Below, one piece after another: positions 20,094 through 29,010 of a DNA stretch of 64,000 bases (position 1 is the stretch's first letter; the number at the start of each line of letters is the position of its first letter). The translations under genes and the position numbers were made by a program. Source of the stretch: G041200185 sp041200185 (GTDB lineage: Bacteria; Pseudomonadota; Alphaproteobacteria; BNTO01); the NCBI GenBank assembly GCA_041200185.1, contig CP165730.1, positions 1-64,000 of the forward strand, in the 5' to 3' direction. The notes under the pieces are model-generated. The model was not told where the DNA came from, searched no databases, and was given only the letters and a program-made list of their open reading frames with translations.

Positions 20094-20539
20094 AGATCCT
20101 CCTCAACTTGGATGCCCATTGAGCGGGCTGATCCTATCATCATCCTGCACCCTGCTTCGAGATCATTCGCATTAAGGTCAGGCATCTTTTTCTGAACCAT
20201 ATCGCGAATCTGGGTCATTGTTAACTTACCCACAAAAGCGCCACGACCTGGAGCCGTAGAACCCTTTTCAATCCCCAGAGCCTTCTTCAAAAAGTAGGTA
20301 TTAGGAGGATTCTTCATGATGAACGTAAAGCTCTTATCTGAGTAAATCGTGATCTCTACTGGAATAGGCGTCCCAGCCTCCATCTGCTGAGTCTGCGCAT
20401 TGAACGCCTTACAAAAGTCCATAATGTTAATCCCTCTTGGACCTAAGACGGTACCAATCGGTGGCGAAGGATTCGCCTTCCCTGCTGGCACTTGCAACTT
20501 AACAAGCGCAGCAACCTTCTTACCTGGTTTTGGTGCCAT
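20090..20539 (-). CDS. rplK: 50S ribosomal protein L11
   Basis: 149 residues with the family hallmarks KLQVPAGKANPSPPIG, GINIMDFCKAFNAQTQ and the C-terminal RNA-binding domain ending GSARSMGIQV. It forms the GTPase-associated centre with 23S rRNA. It is first in the rplKAJL-rpoBC operon. The usual secE-nusG pair does not precede it; a tRNA-Cys lies upstream instead. Confidence 0.97.
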   Translation of the reverse strand: MAPKPGKKVAALVKLQVPAGKANPSPPIGTVLGPRGINIMDFCKAFNAQTQQMEAGTPIPVEITIYSDKSFTFIMKNPPNTYFLKKALGIEKGSTAPGRGAFVGKLTMTQIRDMVQKKMPDLNANDLEAGCRMMIGSARSMGIQVEEDL

Positions 20540-20606
20540 AATACCCCTCTCTTACTCAAGGTCTGTGGTGCGGGTCTGGCGCCCCTCCCACAATCTACAT
20601 TATGTC

Positions 20607-20634
20607 ATTCTACAATAACGAGACAAAAATGCAA
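20607..20634 (-). promoter_or_regulatory. Candidate sigma-70 promoter for the rplK operon
   Basis: On the minus strand TTGCAT (20629-20634) and TAGAAT (20607-20612) are separated by 16 bases, about 70 bp upstream of rplK. No better promoter is visible between rplK and tRNA-Cys. Confidence 0.5.
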
Positions 20635-20796
20635 CCCCACCTCAAAATCGATCAACCTCATGAAACCCATGACATTTGTCAGCGGCAACACCTCTGTAGA
20701 TCCACTCGAAGGAGAAAACCGTATTACCCCCAGAGAAGCCTAGCAACGCAGCAGCTCGGCCTCACAAGTGACGGCTAGACCTTTCGGCTAAAAAAG

Positions 20797-20867
20797 AGGC
20801 CGGGACCGGAATTGAACCGATATACAAAGATTTGCAGTCTTCTGCATCACCATTCTGCCACCCGGCC
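20797..20867 (-). tRNA. tRNA-Cys (GCA)
   Basis: The minus strand has acceptor GGCCGGG/CCCGGCC, anticodon loop CTGCAAA with anticodon GCA, T-loop GGTTCAATTCC and the discriminator T expected for Cys. No CCA is encoded. Confidence 0.93.
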
Positions 20868-20921
20868 ACACCTTGAAGCTAAGACATTCCAACCAAGAAT
20901 GCAAGAGGCCATAAATGCCCA

Positions 20922-21617
20922 TTACAAAGAGGCATCTTCCGGATCCTCGCTCTGCAGCAACGGTCCAAGGTCGGCCAAGATTGTCTGAACTGCACGGACA
21001 CGGTCGCCGACGTTAACGAGAACCTCTGTTCCTTTAGGAAGGTAGATATCTTGCCGGCTTCCAAAGCGGATGAGGCCGTAGTATTGCCCCATCTGGACGT
21101 GATCTCCTTGTTTAACCTCACAACGAATGCGCCTAGCAACAAGGCCCGCAATTTGAACGACACCAATCGTGCAAGACGAATGAGGAAGCGGTTTAATGAC
21201 TAGAGCATTCTTTTCGTTATGTTCACTGGCTTTATCTTTTGCTGCATTAAAGAAGTGACCTTGTTCATAGTACACATGAACAACTTCACCTGTTATGGGA
21301 ATGTAATTAATATGAACATCAAAAATATTAAGAAAAACGCTAATTCTTAAGCGCGGCTCGGTACCAAGGCCAAACTCTGGCGGTGGCACAATCTCTTTGA
21401 TGGAAACGACTCGCCCATCAGCAGCACTCACGACGAGGCTATGCCCACTCGGTGGAGACCGAAAGGGAACACGGAAAAAGTACAAGCACCAGACAATGCT
21501 GAGCGTTGAAAGATAGCCAAGAGGCCTGCAAAAGCACCCAACACCGTACGATAGCAGAGCGAACACCAACGCGAAGCCGAAGCCATCTCTATGAATTTTA
21601 TATCTATGTAACAGCAC
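20922..21617 (-). CDS. psd: Phosphatidylserine decarboxylase, PSD-A type
   Basis: 231 residues, the short alphaproteobacterial form. It decarboxylates phosphatidylserine to phosphatidylethanolamine at the inner membrane. Two hydrophobic segments open the protein (ALVFALLSYGVGCF and YLSTLSIVWCLYFF), followed by the PSD fold (SAADGRVVSI, FLNIFDVHINYIP). The self-cleavage site is RFGS-R, with Gly186-Ser187; this Ser becomes the pyruvoyl group. The start is a GTG (21615-21617) with AAGG upstream. No pssA is adjacent. The family call is firm. Confidence 0.93.
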   Translation of the reverse strand: MLLHRYKIHRDGFGFALVFALLSYGVGCFCRPLGYLSTLSIVWCLYFFRVPFRSPPSGHSLVVSAADGRVVSIKEIVPPPEFGLGTEPRLRISVFLNIFDVHINYIPITGEVVHVYYEQGHFFNAAKDKASEHNEKNALVIKPLPHSSCTIGVVQIAGLVARRIRCEVKQGDHVQMGQYYGLIRFGSRQDIYLPKGTEVLVNVGDRVRAVQTILADLGPLLQSEDPEDASL

Positions 21618-21872
21618 GACCTTAATGCCTATAAGGTAAGACTACTAGAAGGTTCTGATATTTTCTGCATGAAAAATCGAAAATATAGAGCGAAGCACCT
21701 GGCTGTGATTATAAAATACCCAGCAGACAACGGAAAGGGATATGTGCCAATAGCCCGGCAAATTCACCTCGAGAAGTGCGCGAGTTTTCGTTAAAGCCCC
21801 TATGGGCCCGAAGAGTGCTACCCAGACGAGGGGGAGTCGATCATCGGTGTGAGCAATTATCGGCGAGAATGA

Positions 21873-23042
21873 TTATCTAATGAGGTAAGCTGTGAGAGCA
21901 TTCAAGCGCTCGCGTCCTGTGGCTGTCGCGCAAAGAATGCTACCATCGTAAGAGATATACCGCTCTTCTTCGAGGTATTTTAAGGCCGTTGGATCAATAA
22001 CATCCTTCAAGGGTAGGGCAAGCTTTGAGGTATCAACACCGTTCGTCATTCGCAATCCTACAAGAAGAGCCTCCCTTACCTGCTCTTCAGGCGTTAGTTC
22101 AGCTTTTTCCTGCAAAACCTTGTGATTATTGAGAATACTAACGAGCCATTTTTGCGGATTTGTCTCGTGGACCATAGCAAATTTACGCCCATCCAAAGTC
22201 AAACGGCTGTGCGCGCCGGGTCCAATGCCGATGTAGTCTTTATAGAGCCAGTATCCTATATTGTGGATACTCTCAAATCCGGGACGCGCATGATTGGAAA
22301 TTTCATAAGCTGGAAGCCCATTCTGTTCAGTTGCTTCCTGAGTGAACTCAAACATATCTGCGCAAACATCTTCATCAGGCAGGAGGAGCTCGCCTCGGTG
22401 ATACATACTACCGAAGACAGAATTATTCTCGACGACAAGCTGGTAAATCGACATGTGAGGAGCCTGATAAGAAAGGGCTTGCCCTAACTCACCTTTCCAC
22501 ATATCAAGCGTATGCCCAGGCCAAGCGTACATCATATCGAAAGTAAAATTTTCAAAGTGCTCCGCAATGGCAGCAAGAGCCAACAAAGATTCTTCAACGG
22601 TGTGCCTTCGCCCTAAAATGGCTAATCCTTCATTCGTTAATGATTGAACCCCTAGCGATACACGGTTCATTCCAGCCTCTTTAAACGCTGCAACAAGGTG
22701 AGACGTGATGCGTCCCGGATTCATCTCCAGAGTAATTTCAACTTTAGGATCAATGGGCCATAGGTGCGCAATTTGATTTAAAACATCCGCAATAAAACTG
22801 GCTGGCAGCAGTGATGGAGTCCCTCCACCAAAGTAGATGGAGCGAACGGGACGCGAGGAGGTCTCAGCAGCCGCTTCCTTGAGAGCAAAGAAAAAGCCCT
22901 GCTCCCACTGGTTGTAGTCGATCAGATCTTGGATAGGGGTACTGTTGAATGCACAGTAGGGACACTTCGATAAACAGAAAGGCCAGTGCAAATAAAGGGA
23001 GATGGAGTGATTTGGAAAGAATCGATCGTACCTATGAACCAT
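21873..23042 (-). CDS. hemW: Radical SAM heme chaperone HemW
   Basis: 389 residues. The radical-SAM cluster motif CLSKCPYC (Cys23, 27, 30) and the glycine-rich SAM motif GGGTPSLL are intact, followed by EMNPG and VSLGVQSL. The C-terminal HemN-like domain is present (NIGYWLYKDYIGIGPGAHS). HemW-type proteins deliver heme to respiratory enzymes and were long misannotated as coproporphyrinogen oxidase. The tyrosine-rich N-terminal form and the CxxxCxxC followed by A-F point to HemW rather than HemN. The gene is monocistronic. A 255-bp spacer without features separates it from psd. Confidence 0.92.
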   Translation of the reverse strand: MVHRYDRFFPNHSISLYLHWPFCLSKCPYCAFNSTPIQDLIDYNQWEQGFFFALKEAAAETSSRPVRSIYFGGGTPSLLPASFIADVLNQIAHLWPIDPKVEITLEMNPGRITSHLVAAFKEAGMNRVSLGVQSLTNEGLAILGRRHTVEESLLALAAIAEHFENFTFDMMYAWPGHTLDMWKGELGQALSYQAPHMSIYQLVVENNSVFGSMYHRGELLLPDEDVCADMFEFTQEATEQNGLPAYEISNHARPGFESIHNIGYWLYKDYIGIGPGAHSRLTLDGRKFAMVHETNPQKWLVSILNNHKVLQEKAELTPEEQVREALLVGLRMTNGVDTSKLALPLKDVIDPTALKYLEEERYISYDGSILCATATGRERLNALTAYLIR

Positions 23043-23282
23043 AAGCTAACACCTGCTATGTCCCCGCGGCTCATCCTAAGATCTATAGTAGGCCGTGACA
23101 AGACCTCGAAACGAACGAAGTAGACAAGCCAAACGGGCCAAAGAAGAAGCCTCGCGGCAGTAGAAGACAGCATCTCCGTAGGGGTACGCAGCTGAGAGGA
23201 AGGTGAGCCCTTCCCTCATGCTTCGTATTCAATTTTCTTGACAACAACATGAAGGAAGTGTGAAGTGGATTCGAGGTGTGAG

Positions 23283-24084
23283 ATGAGGTGGCAGGTAGGG
23301 AGTGGGACGGTGGCGGCCGTGTTAGCAGTGGCTGCAGTTTCGTCGGGCAGTTTGGAAGCTTCGTCGTAGCGGTAACGCGACGGAGTGGATTGGTTGTGTA
23401 AAGGGAGCGCCCGCAAAGTGCGTTCAGCAATGCGTGGTGGATACAAAAGGGAACGTGACCAGTTCCGGCATCTGGGAGTGTATACAAGGGTGTCATGCTG
23501 AAAGTGGTATTCTAAACCAGTGGAAGTTGAGCCTTGGAAAGCTCTCGGGCGCCCTCGGGATTGGACGGCTCGTACCTTGGGGCATACGTTGCTTTTGGGA
23601 TGTTCCCTTGTGCATCGTCTGGGGGCGTGATCCGGTTACTGCAAAGTACTGGGGAACCACCGCGTTAATCGTAAACTCTGCGTTGGCCGTAGGGTCTTTC
23701 GGCCTGACCTTTGCTTCTGGGACCGGTGCGGATTTGGCGGGATGCATTGTGGGAGGTGTCTCTTCTCTGTGGGGCGCTGCCCAAATAGGCAAGGATTTCT
23801 GGGAGTTGTTAGGATACAAGTGTAGAGGTGCTCAATCGAAAGCATCGATGTTGCGTGATGTCGTAAGCAGAATGGAGAGTAGTTTTGGGATGACCATGAA
23901 TGCAGCTCTTGGAATTCAGAATACAGACGGAGTTAACCGAGAACACTACGATAGCCTCCTGGCAGAGTTGAAGGCTCTGCAAGAAGTTCAAGGAATTCAG
24001 TGGCTGCAAGGGACGGATCCAGCAGATCTTCTTAATCGATTGGACGGTATCAAGCGTTATCTAGATGCATGGACGGGGAGGTAG
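23283..24084 (+). CDS. Exported membrane-associated protein of unknown function, signal peptide out of frame
   Basis: The long frame 23434-24084 (216 residues from a GTG) has three hydrophobic segments (around LSGALGIGRLVPWGI, TTALIVNSALAVGSFGL and AGCIVGGVSSLWGAA) and a helical tail. In the same frame it extends upstream without a start (SGNATEWIGCVKGAPAKC). Just before it, ATG 23283 opens a textbook signal peptide (MRWQ, then hydrophobic TVAAVLAVAAVSSG, cleavage near SLEA-S) that meets a stop at 23369 in the other frame. Removing one base near 23360-23370 joins the two into 266 residues. I see no known family. Alternatively the GTG frame alone is used. Confidence 0.65.
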
Positions 24085-24115
24085 TTATGACGAGTAAGGT
24101 ACTTATTTTGCAGGA

Positions 24116-24958
24116 ATGTTGCTAGGACAGTGTTCTTGTACGATGGCCTTTGAGATATCGGCAGAAATGTCTGCAGCTCGGCTTAGGTTGTCTCGTTCTG
24201 TTTACGAGTCTGCAACCGTGTGGGAAAACAATGGGCTTAGCGGGAAATACCTCATTGCCGATATGGTGATAGCCCGTGAAGTTTGTTGTTCGATACATAA
24301 CGACGTCGAAAGCTTGTTAGGCTTTTGTCAGTGTCGTTTGAATTACAGATATCCTTCAAAGTCCAACCGAGAGTCGTTGACTGGTGCGACACCTCGCTAT
24401 CCGTGGCTCAAAAAAATCTACCTTAGCTGCGTTGACTACTATACTCAGTTGGAGTCGAGAGATATTTGCAAGCCAGTGGCCAGAATGTTGTCTTACTGCA
24501 CCTGTACGGATTTACCTTGGCGGGAGATTAAGAATCATCTTTTCGAGGTTCGGCGCGCCATCGATTCCAATGCCTGGACCTTGGCGGATGCCTATGAGTT
24601 TTTGTGCGTTTACCCCAAATCTTCGTTCTTTACGCGAGGTTGGTTTTCAGCCGCCGATGAGGCCGAGTATGCTTTGTGCATAGCCGATTCGATCAATTTG
24701 ACTCTGCAGAGCGAGAAGAAATTGCCCTGGGAAGAGATCGTAAAGGAGATGAAAGCACAGGAAGCAGCGGCAAATGATAAACCAGAAAGGTATGCATCGT
24801 GGGGAAGCCAGGATGTTCGATTATTGAAAAAGATAAATGACGAAAAGAAGTTCCGCAACATGACGGAGGAGGAGAGGAGAGAGGTAGGCCTTTCGCAGGA
24901 GGAGAGAGAGCGGTTGTATAAGTTGGACGTTGTCCGGGCCTATTTGTATGCGGAGTGA
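24116..24958 (+). CDS. Hypothetical protein, probably exported
   Basis: 280 residues from ATG 24116, in the same direction as and 31 bp after the previous gene. It is Cys-rich in its first half (CSC, CCS, CQC, CTCT) and charged and helical at the C-terminus (TEEERREVGLSQEERERLYK). No family is recognised. ATG 24087 starts MTSKV and has the better position after the upstream gene, but it reaches a stop at 24123. One added base would join it to the long frame as MTSKV-TYFAGMLLGQC, a weak signal-like start. Whether that is real or the shorter start is used cannot be settled here. Confidence 0.55.
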   Translation: MLLGQCSCTMAFEISAEMSAARLRLSRSVYESATVWENNGLSGKYLIADMVIAREVCCSIHNDVESLLGFCQCRLNYRYPSKSNRESLTGATPRYPWLKKIYLSCVDYYTQLESRDICKPVARMLSYCTCTDLPWREIKNHLFEVRRAIDSNAWTLADAYEFLCVYPKSSFFTRGWFSAADEAEYALCIADSINLTLQSEKKLPWEEIVKEMKAQEAAANDKPERYASWGSQDVRLLKKINDEKKFRNMTEEERREVGLSQEERERLYKLDVVRAYLYAE

Positions 24959-25527
24959 ATCTGGGTCCTAAGAGAGCACGGGTCTTTCGTTCTATCGCAC
25001 GGTCCCGCACAACGTCAAACACTTTGTTTCATAACAGTCGACTCACCCTCCCCCAACAAAACCAAAGTGTCGGCAAGAGGCACAATAACTGGCGTTGGTT
25101 GGGAGCATCCTGAAGGCGAGGTATAACCACCTATAACAACACATCAGGGTACGGTTCGCGCAGCATTTCGCGCGAGCCTAGGGGGATGCTGTAAATGTTG
25201 AATTCTTAAATATTAGCCTTGATAAGTTCTAAGTAATTTTCCTTGAATTTCTAGCCCTAATGACGAAACTTTTCGACTGCACCCCAAGTCTGGGGTGCGT
25301 CGCGATTAATATTCGATAGAATAGTCCTCTTGGTTAAAAGCGCTAAGGGAGATGTGATTTGTCGTGAGTTTTGGGGTAACTCGTCCCGCAAAAAAGCCGG
25401 ATCCATTCGGGGTAAAAAAGGTTCTAATATGCTCGCTGTTATCGTCATCACTTAAGAGTTGCCGTTATTTTGTACTTAGAAAGATTGGATTTTACCAAAT
25501 TAGATGTAACGATTTCTGAGCCCCCTG
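24959..25527. other. Intergenic stretch before hfq
   Basis: No convincing gene. A minus-strand frame at 25257-25451 (64 codons) has no ribosome binding site. A perfect hairpin lies at 25279-25298 (listed separately) and a weaker CAGCAT/ATGCTG repeat near 25160-25190. Confidence 0.4.
25279..25298. other. Perfect 8-bp hairpin with tetraloop
   Basis: GCACCCCA-AGTC-TGGGGTGC is an exact inverted repeat with a four-base loop. No T-run follows on either strand, so it is not a typical terminator. Function unknown. Confidence 0.5.
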
Positions 25528-25555
25528 TTGTCATCTCGTCCAAAAAGTATAAAAT
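25528..25555 (+). promoter_or_regulatory. Candidate sigma-70 promoter for hfq
   Basis: TTGTCA (25528-25533) and TAAAAT (25550-25555) with a 16-base spacer, 37 bp upstream of the hfq ATG. Confidence 0.5.
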
Positions 25556-25592
25556 GAAGTAGTAGGTTTTATTTAGATTGGAGGAACGCCGT

Positions 25593-25808
25593 ATGTCAGA
25601 AGGCAGCAGAGTGTGTGACAACTTTATCGAGAACTTGAAGAGAGATGGGATTCCCGTCGTCATCTTCCTTATCAACGGTGTAAAATTGCAGGGGGTTATT
25701 GATGATTTTGATGACCTTTCCATCGTTTTGCGGCGCGATCAGAGCGTTCAGATGCTCTTCCGTGAGGCGATCTCGACAGTTGTACCTCAGAGCGTTACGG
25801 AAGGCTAG
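25593..25808 (+). CDS. hfq: RNA chaperone Hfq, divergent
   Basis: 71 residues. Hfq is a hexameric Sm-like ring that pairs small RNAs with mRNAs. The Sm fold is clear: helix, INGVKLQG (Sm1) and AISTVVPQ (Sm2). The ATG at 25593 is chosen because GGAGG lies nine bases upstream; a longer TTG form is unlikely. Proximal-face residues that bind uridines in E. coli are changed: Gln8 to Cys, Gln41 to Asp, Phe42 to Leu, Lys56 to Arg and His57 to Glu, with Tyr55 and Tyr25 both Phe. One residue is inserted in the Sm1-Sm2 loop. It is followed at once by tRNA-Thr and a terminator, not by hflX. Identity as Hfq is firm; normal sRNA function is not. Confidence 0.9.
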   Translation: MSEGSRVCDNFIENLKRDGIPVVIFLINGVKLQGVIDDFDDLSIVLRRDQSVQMLFREAISTVVPQSVTEG

Positions 25809-25822
25809 AGAATAATTCTTAG

Positions 25823-25895
<73 letters not shown>

Positions 25896-25927
25896 CTGCT
25901 TTGAACAGGTTGAGGCTGGTTTCTTTG

Positions 25928-25956
25928 AAGCGCGGTGCTTTGGTGTCGCGCTTTTT
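25928..25956 (+). terminator. Rho-independent terminator after hfq-tRNA-Thr
   Basis: AAGCGCG (25928-25934) pairs exactly with CGCGCTT (25947-25953) and is followed by TTTC. Confidence 0.75.
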
Positions 25957-26165
25957 CATGGATATACAAGAGGATTCCAAAATAATCATAAAAACTAGAT
26001 TTGTTAGATGTGAAAATCGTAAATACGATAAGTAACCTTACAATTATCACAGTGTGATGGGTAGGGTTCTTTCTACTCGAGACAGTCTAATTGAAACTAA
26101 CCGTTTGTATTAAATTAATCGGTATGTTATCTGTAACTGTGTATATGGACAAACCGCAGGAATTT

Positions 26166-27977
26166 ATGAAACGAGTTATTTGTAAACTAGCGATATTGTT
26201 GGGCCTTGGTGGAAGTCCGACTGTGTTGAGTACTCTTCACGCAACGGAGACTCTCCTCGACGATCATGGCATTTCGGACGAGAGGTGGTTTCGATCGATA
26301 TTGCAATCAGTCCTACCCGATGACGAAGTTGAAGAGATTTTGATGGCGGAACGCGCTGAAGAGCGTAGAATATCTAGACGCGTATTCGAAGAAAAAGATA
26401 GAAAAATCTCAGAAATTAGAAAAGATTATACTCAGTTGATTCAGAAATATGCCTCATCTGGTGGGGTGGATGAATCTGGGATTGAAACATCAAGAGCACT
26501 ACATGATGAGTGGTGGGAAATCAGTCAGGATATCTTACGAATTCTTGGAGAGGTAAATGCAAGCATTGAAGAGCACGTACACAAGGAATTTGGCTTCATT
26601 CCAAAATCAAGATGGCAAGATGTATGGATGCTCAGATCTAACTTATCAAATAAGTTTTATCAAGAATTGAGTGAAAGCATAGAACAAAAGCTCAATTCAC
26701 TTGGTAACCAAATAGGTGCCTTTCAGAGAAAACTCAATCAGGTTGAGCTCGATCAAGCACTTGATAGTTGGACGCGATTGGGGAATCTTTCTCAGTCAAA
26801 GGGACTACCTCTTCACCCACGTCGAGGGTGGCGACAGGAATTAAAAACATTAGTTGAGAAAGAAGTCTTTAATATTTTAAACCAATGTTATATGGAGATA
26901 AAAGACGTTTCGCCAGAAATGATTAGCTTTTTAGTCCTGTGTGGATACAATAGAGGTGATAAATTCATGGTTTTTTCACCAAGATATGCCATTGAATACC
27001 TTCCACTGTCCCCTGCTCAAAAATCACTTTATCATTACTTAATGAGAGTAGCAGAATATAGGGAATTAAAAGCCTTCATTCGTGATTTTTGGAATAATCC
27101 AGCGAGAATACAGTTGCTATTGAACCCAGAACAATCTCATCAAATCGTCCAAATATTCGTACAAATCCTGCAAAATTTGTCTGAACAGACTTACTGGAAG
27201 GATTTTGTAATCTATTTGCATGCTGTGTTAGAGGCTCCAGCTTCGCGTTTACAGCGGCTCTATCAATTAGCAACAGCGTGTCGAGATGGCCATTATATCT
27301 CACATAGGAATGAGGTTGGTCTTGGAGTATCGGAGGATACACCTTGCGCGAGACAACAGGGGAATTATAAGGAAATACTTGGATCACTGCAGGAATCGAC
27401 TACCCTGATGTCAACACGGGGGGCGATCAATTGGCCAAACAAACGAATCAATTTTCACGAAATCAGTCATCTAGGTGACCCTCTTGTATATTTACAGGTT
27501 TTAATACAAGTTCTACAAATGCCAAGTACTGATAAAACTTTGCGCGACATAGTAGCAAATCAACAACGCATCAATCTAAACATGCCAAAGTTTTCGTTTA
27601 CTGTCTGGAATGAATTATCTCCCCAAGATAAATGGAATTGTTTTATGGCAATGCTTCACCCTCAAAAGGAGTGGCCTCGAAAAGATGCAGCTATCTCGCA
27701 TTGGCACAACCCAGCTGAGTATTATCAAATCATGGGGCAGCGGGAAATTGAACTGAATAATCATCGGTATTTTTTAGGGAATCCATTTTGTGATAACATC
27801 GGCGCAATTCAGACGAAATTAGCAATAAGAGATCAATACATAGAAAAGGATGAGGAAGCTTTCAAAATTAGCTGGCAGTCCGGTGACGGTCTTTGCCGAT
27901 ATATGAGTTATTGGGGTGATCTTCAACGACTTAACCGAGAAATACTGGAGAAAGCCGAGACGACGGAAGAGTCTTAG
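26166..27977 (+). CDS. Large exported protein of unknown function
   Basis: 603 residues. ATG 26166 is chosen because AGGA precedes it and it opens a signal peptide (MKRVICKLAILLGLGGSPTV, cleavage near LHA-TE); the longer frame to 26091 lacks both. The mature part is mainly helical, with a charged coiled-coil-like stretch around residues 55-105 (AERAEERRISRR, EEKDRKISEIRKDY) and a Trp-rich second half (WKDFVIYLHAV, WNELSPQDKWNCFMAMLH). No enzyme motif or membrane segment is seen after the signal. DNA composition is AT-richer than the rpo operon. It may be a secreted or periplasmic host-interaction factor, but that is only inference from the signal peptide. Confidence 0.75.
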   Translation: MKRVICKLAILLGLGGSPTVLSTLHATETLLDDHGISDERWFRSILQSVLPDDEVEEILMAERAEERRISRRVFEEKDRKISEIRKDYTQLIQKYASSGGVDESGIETSRALHDEWWEISQDILRILGEVNASIEEHVHKEFGFIPKSRWQDVWMLRSNLSNKFYQELSESIEQKLNSLGNQIGAFQRKLNQVELDQALDSWTRLGNLSQSKGLPLHPRRGWRQELKTLVEKEVFNILNQCYMEIKDVSPEMISFLVLCGYNRGDKFMVFSPRYAIEYLPLSPAQKSLYHYLMRVAEYRELKAFIRDFWNNPARIQLLLNPEQSHQIVQIFVQILQNLSEQTYWKDFVIYLHAVLEAPASRLQRLYQLATACRDGHYISHRNEVGLGVSEDTPCARQQGNYKEILGSLQESTTLMSTRGAINWPNKRINFHEISHLGDPLVYLQVLIQVLQMPSTDKTLRDIVANQQRINLNMPKFSFTVWNELSPQDKWNCFMAMLHPQKEWPRKDAAISHWHNPAEYYQIMGQREIELNNHRYFLGNPFCDNIGAIQTKLAIRDQYIEKDEEAFKISWQSGDGLCRYMSYWGDLQRLNREILEKAETTEES

Positions 27978-28017
27978 AAAGAATTGTAGTGGTTGATGAT
28001 ATCACACTAAACCGTGG

Positions 28018-28115
28018 ACTCCTGCTTGTGCGAGACAGGAGTCCCATCTTTCCTTTGGGAGGAATGTGATCGCCCGAGGAGCCGGATCGGGAGGTGGTGC
28101 ATCAAGGGCGATCAC
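28018..28115 (+). other. Two hairpins downstream of the 603-residue gene
   Basis: ACTCCTG/CAGGAGT (28018-28042, 11-base loop) is followed by a longer stem GTGATCGCCC/GGGCGATCAC (28066-28115) with a 30-base interior. Neither ends in a clear T-run. They could be a weak terminator and a structured RNA; I recognise no RNA family. Confidence 0.4.
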
Positions 28116-28191
28116 AAGTATAAGATCTCATCTTTATCTTAAAATTCTGTTAATATGGACGCGTTGATTGGTTGATATAGTCCATTGCTTT

Positions 28192-28974
28192 ATGAAAATC
28201 CATTTTATTAAAATGCAGGCACTTGGTAACGACTTCATCGTTATCGATAGGCGCAGACAGAGCCCACTTCATCTACCTGTGGAGACCTGCCGTCGGTGGG
28301 CGGATCGTCACCTTGGAATCGGCGCAGATCAGATTTTGCTTTTGAACCCAGCCGAAGATGCTGAGGCAGCGATGGAAATCTATAATGCAGACGGATCAAA
28401 GGCAGAAGCCTGTGGGAACGGTACACGCTGTGTAGCCTGGTGGGTAATGGAAAACGCAAAGACCCTGGGGACAACTTTGCGGGTGGGGGAACGGCTCCTT
28501 AAAGCACAGGAAACAGGCCTGAATACAGTACGTATTGATATGGGAACCCCTGAAATTGAAGGAGAGATTTCCCAAAAGATAGAGAATACCTTGGAGACAA
28601 AAGCAATGGTCATTTCTATGGGGAATCCTCACCTTGTCCTTTGGGGTAGGTCTTTTACTCAGGAAGTTTTTGATGACCTCATAGGAAAAATTCGAAATTC
28701 CTCTCTTTTCCCTGGTGGAATTAATGTCGATTTCGTTACTGTTAGAGGTTATCAACAAATCGAGATGATTCCGTATGAACGTGGTTCGGGTTTTACAAAG
28801 GCATGCGGAAGCGGAGCGTGTGCCGCAGCTGTTACCGTCATTCGCCAAGGATTATGTTTGTCTCCTGTAACGGTAGCTATGCCTGGAGGAGACGTTGTTA
28901 TCCAATATGATTCGACCGTTAAGCTCACAGGCGAGGTAGCTTTTGTTTTTGAGGGGAAAATCGACTATGCTTGA
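28192..28974 (+). CDS. dapF: Diaminopimelate epimerase
   Basis: 260 residues. It converts LL- to meso-diaminopimelate for peptidoglycan and lysine. Both catalytic cysteines are present in their motifs, EACGNGTRC and ACGSGACAAAV, and the opening KMQALGNDFIVID is typical. The start at 28192 (MKIHFIKMQ) matches the family; the frame upstream adds eight atypical residues. It is 36 bp before the flavoprotein gene and may be cotranscribed with it. Its upkeep suggests the organism still builds a DAP-type cell wall. Confidence 0.96.
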   Translation: MKIHFIKMQALGNDFIVIDRRRQSPLHLPVETCRRWADRHLGIGADQILLLNPAEDAEAAMEIYNADGSKAEACGNGTRCVAWWVMENAKTLGTTLRVGERLLKAQETGLNTVRIDMGTPEIEGEISQKIENTLETKAMVISMGNPHLVLWGRSFTQEVFDDLIGKIRNSSLFPGGINVDFVTVRGYQQIEMIPYERGSGFTKACGSGACAAAVTVIRQGLCLSPVTVAMPGGDVVIQYDSTVKLTGEVAFVFEGKIDYA

Positions 28975-29010
28975 CGGTGGTTAAGGAAAGAGCCGGAACC
29001 AAATCGTTTC

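Noticed and set aside
25257..25451. Minus-strand 64-codon frame upstream of hfq
   Set aside because: No ribosome binding site, spans the perfect hairpin and has no recognisable protein pattern.
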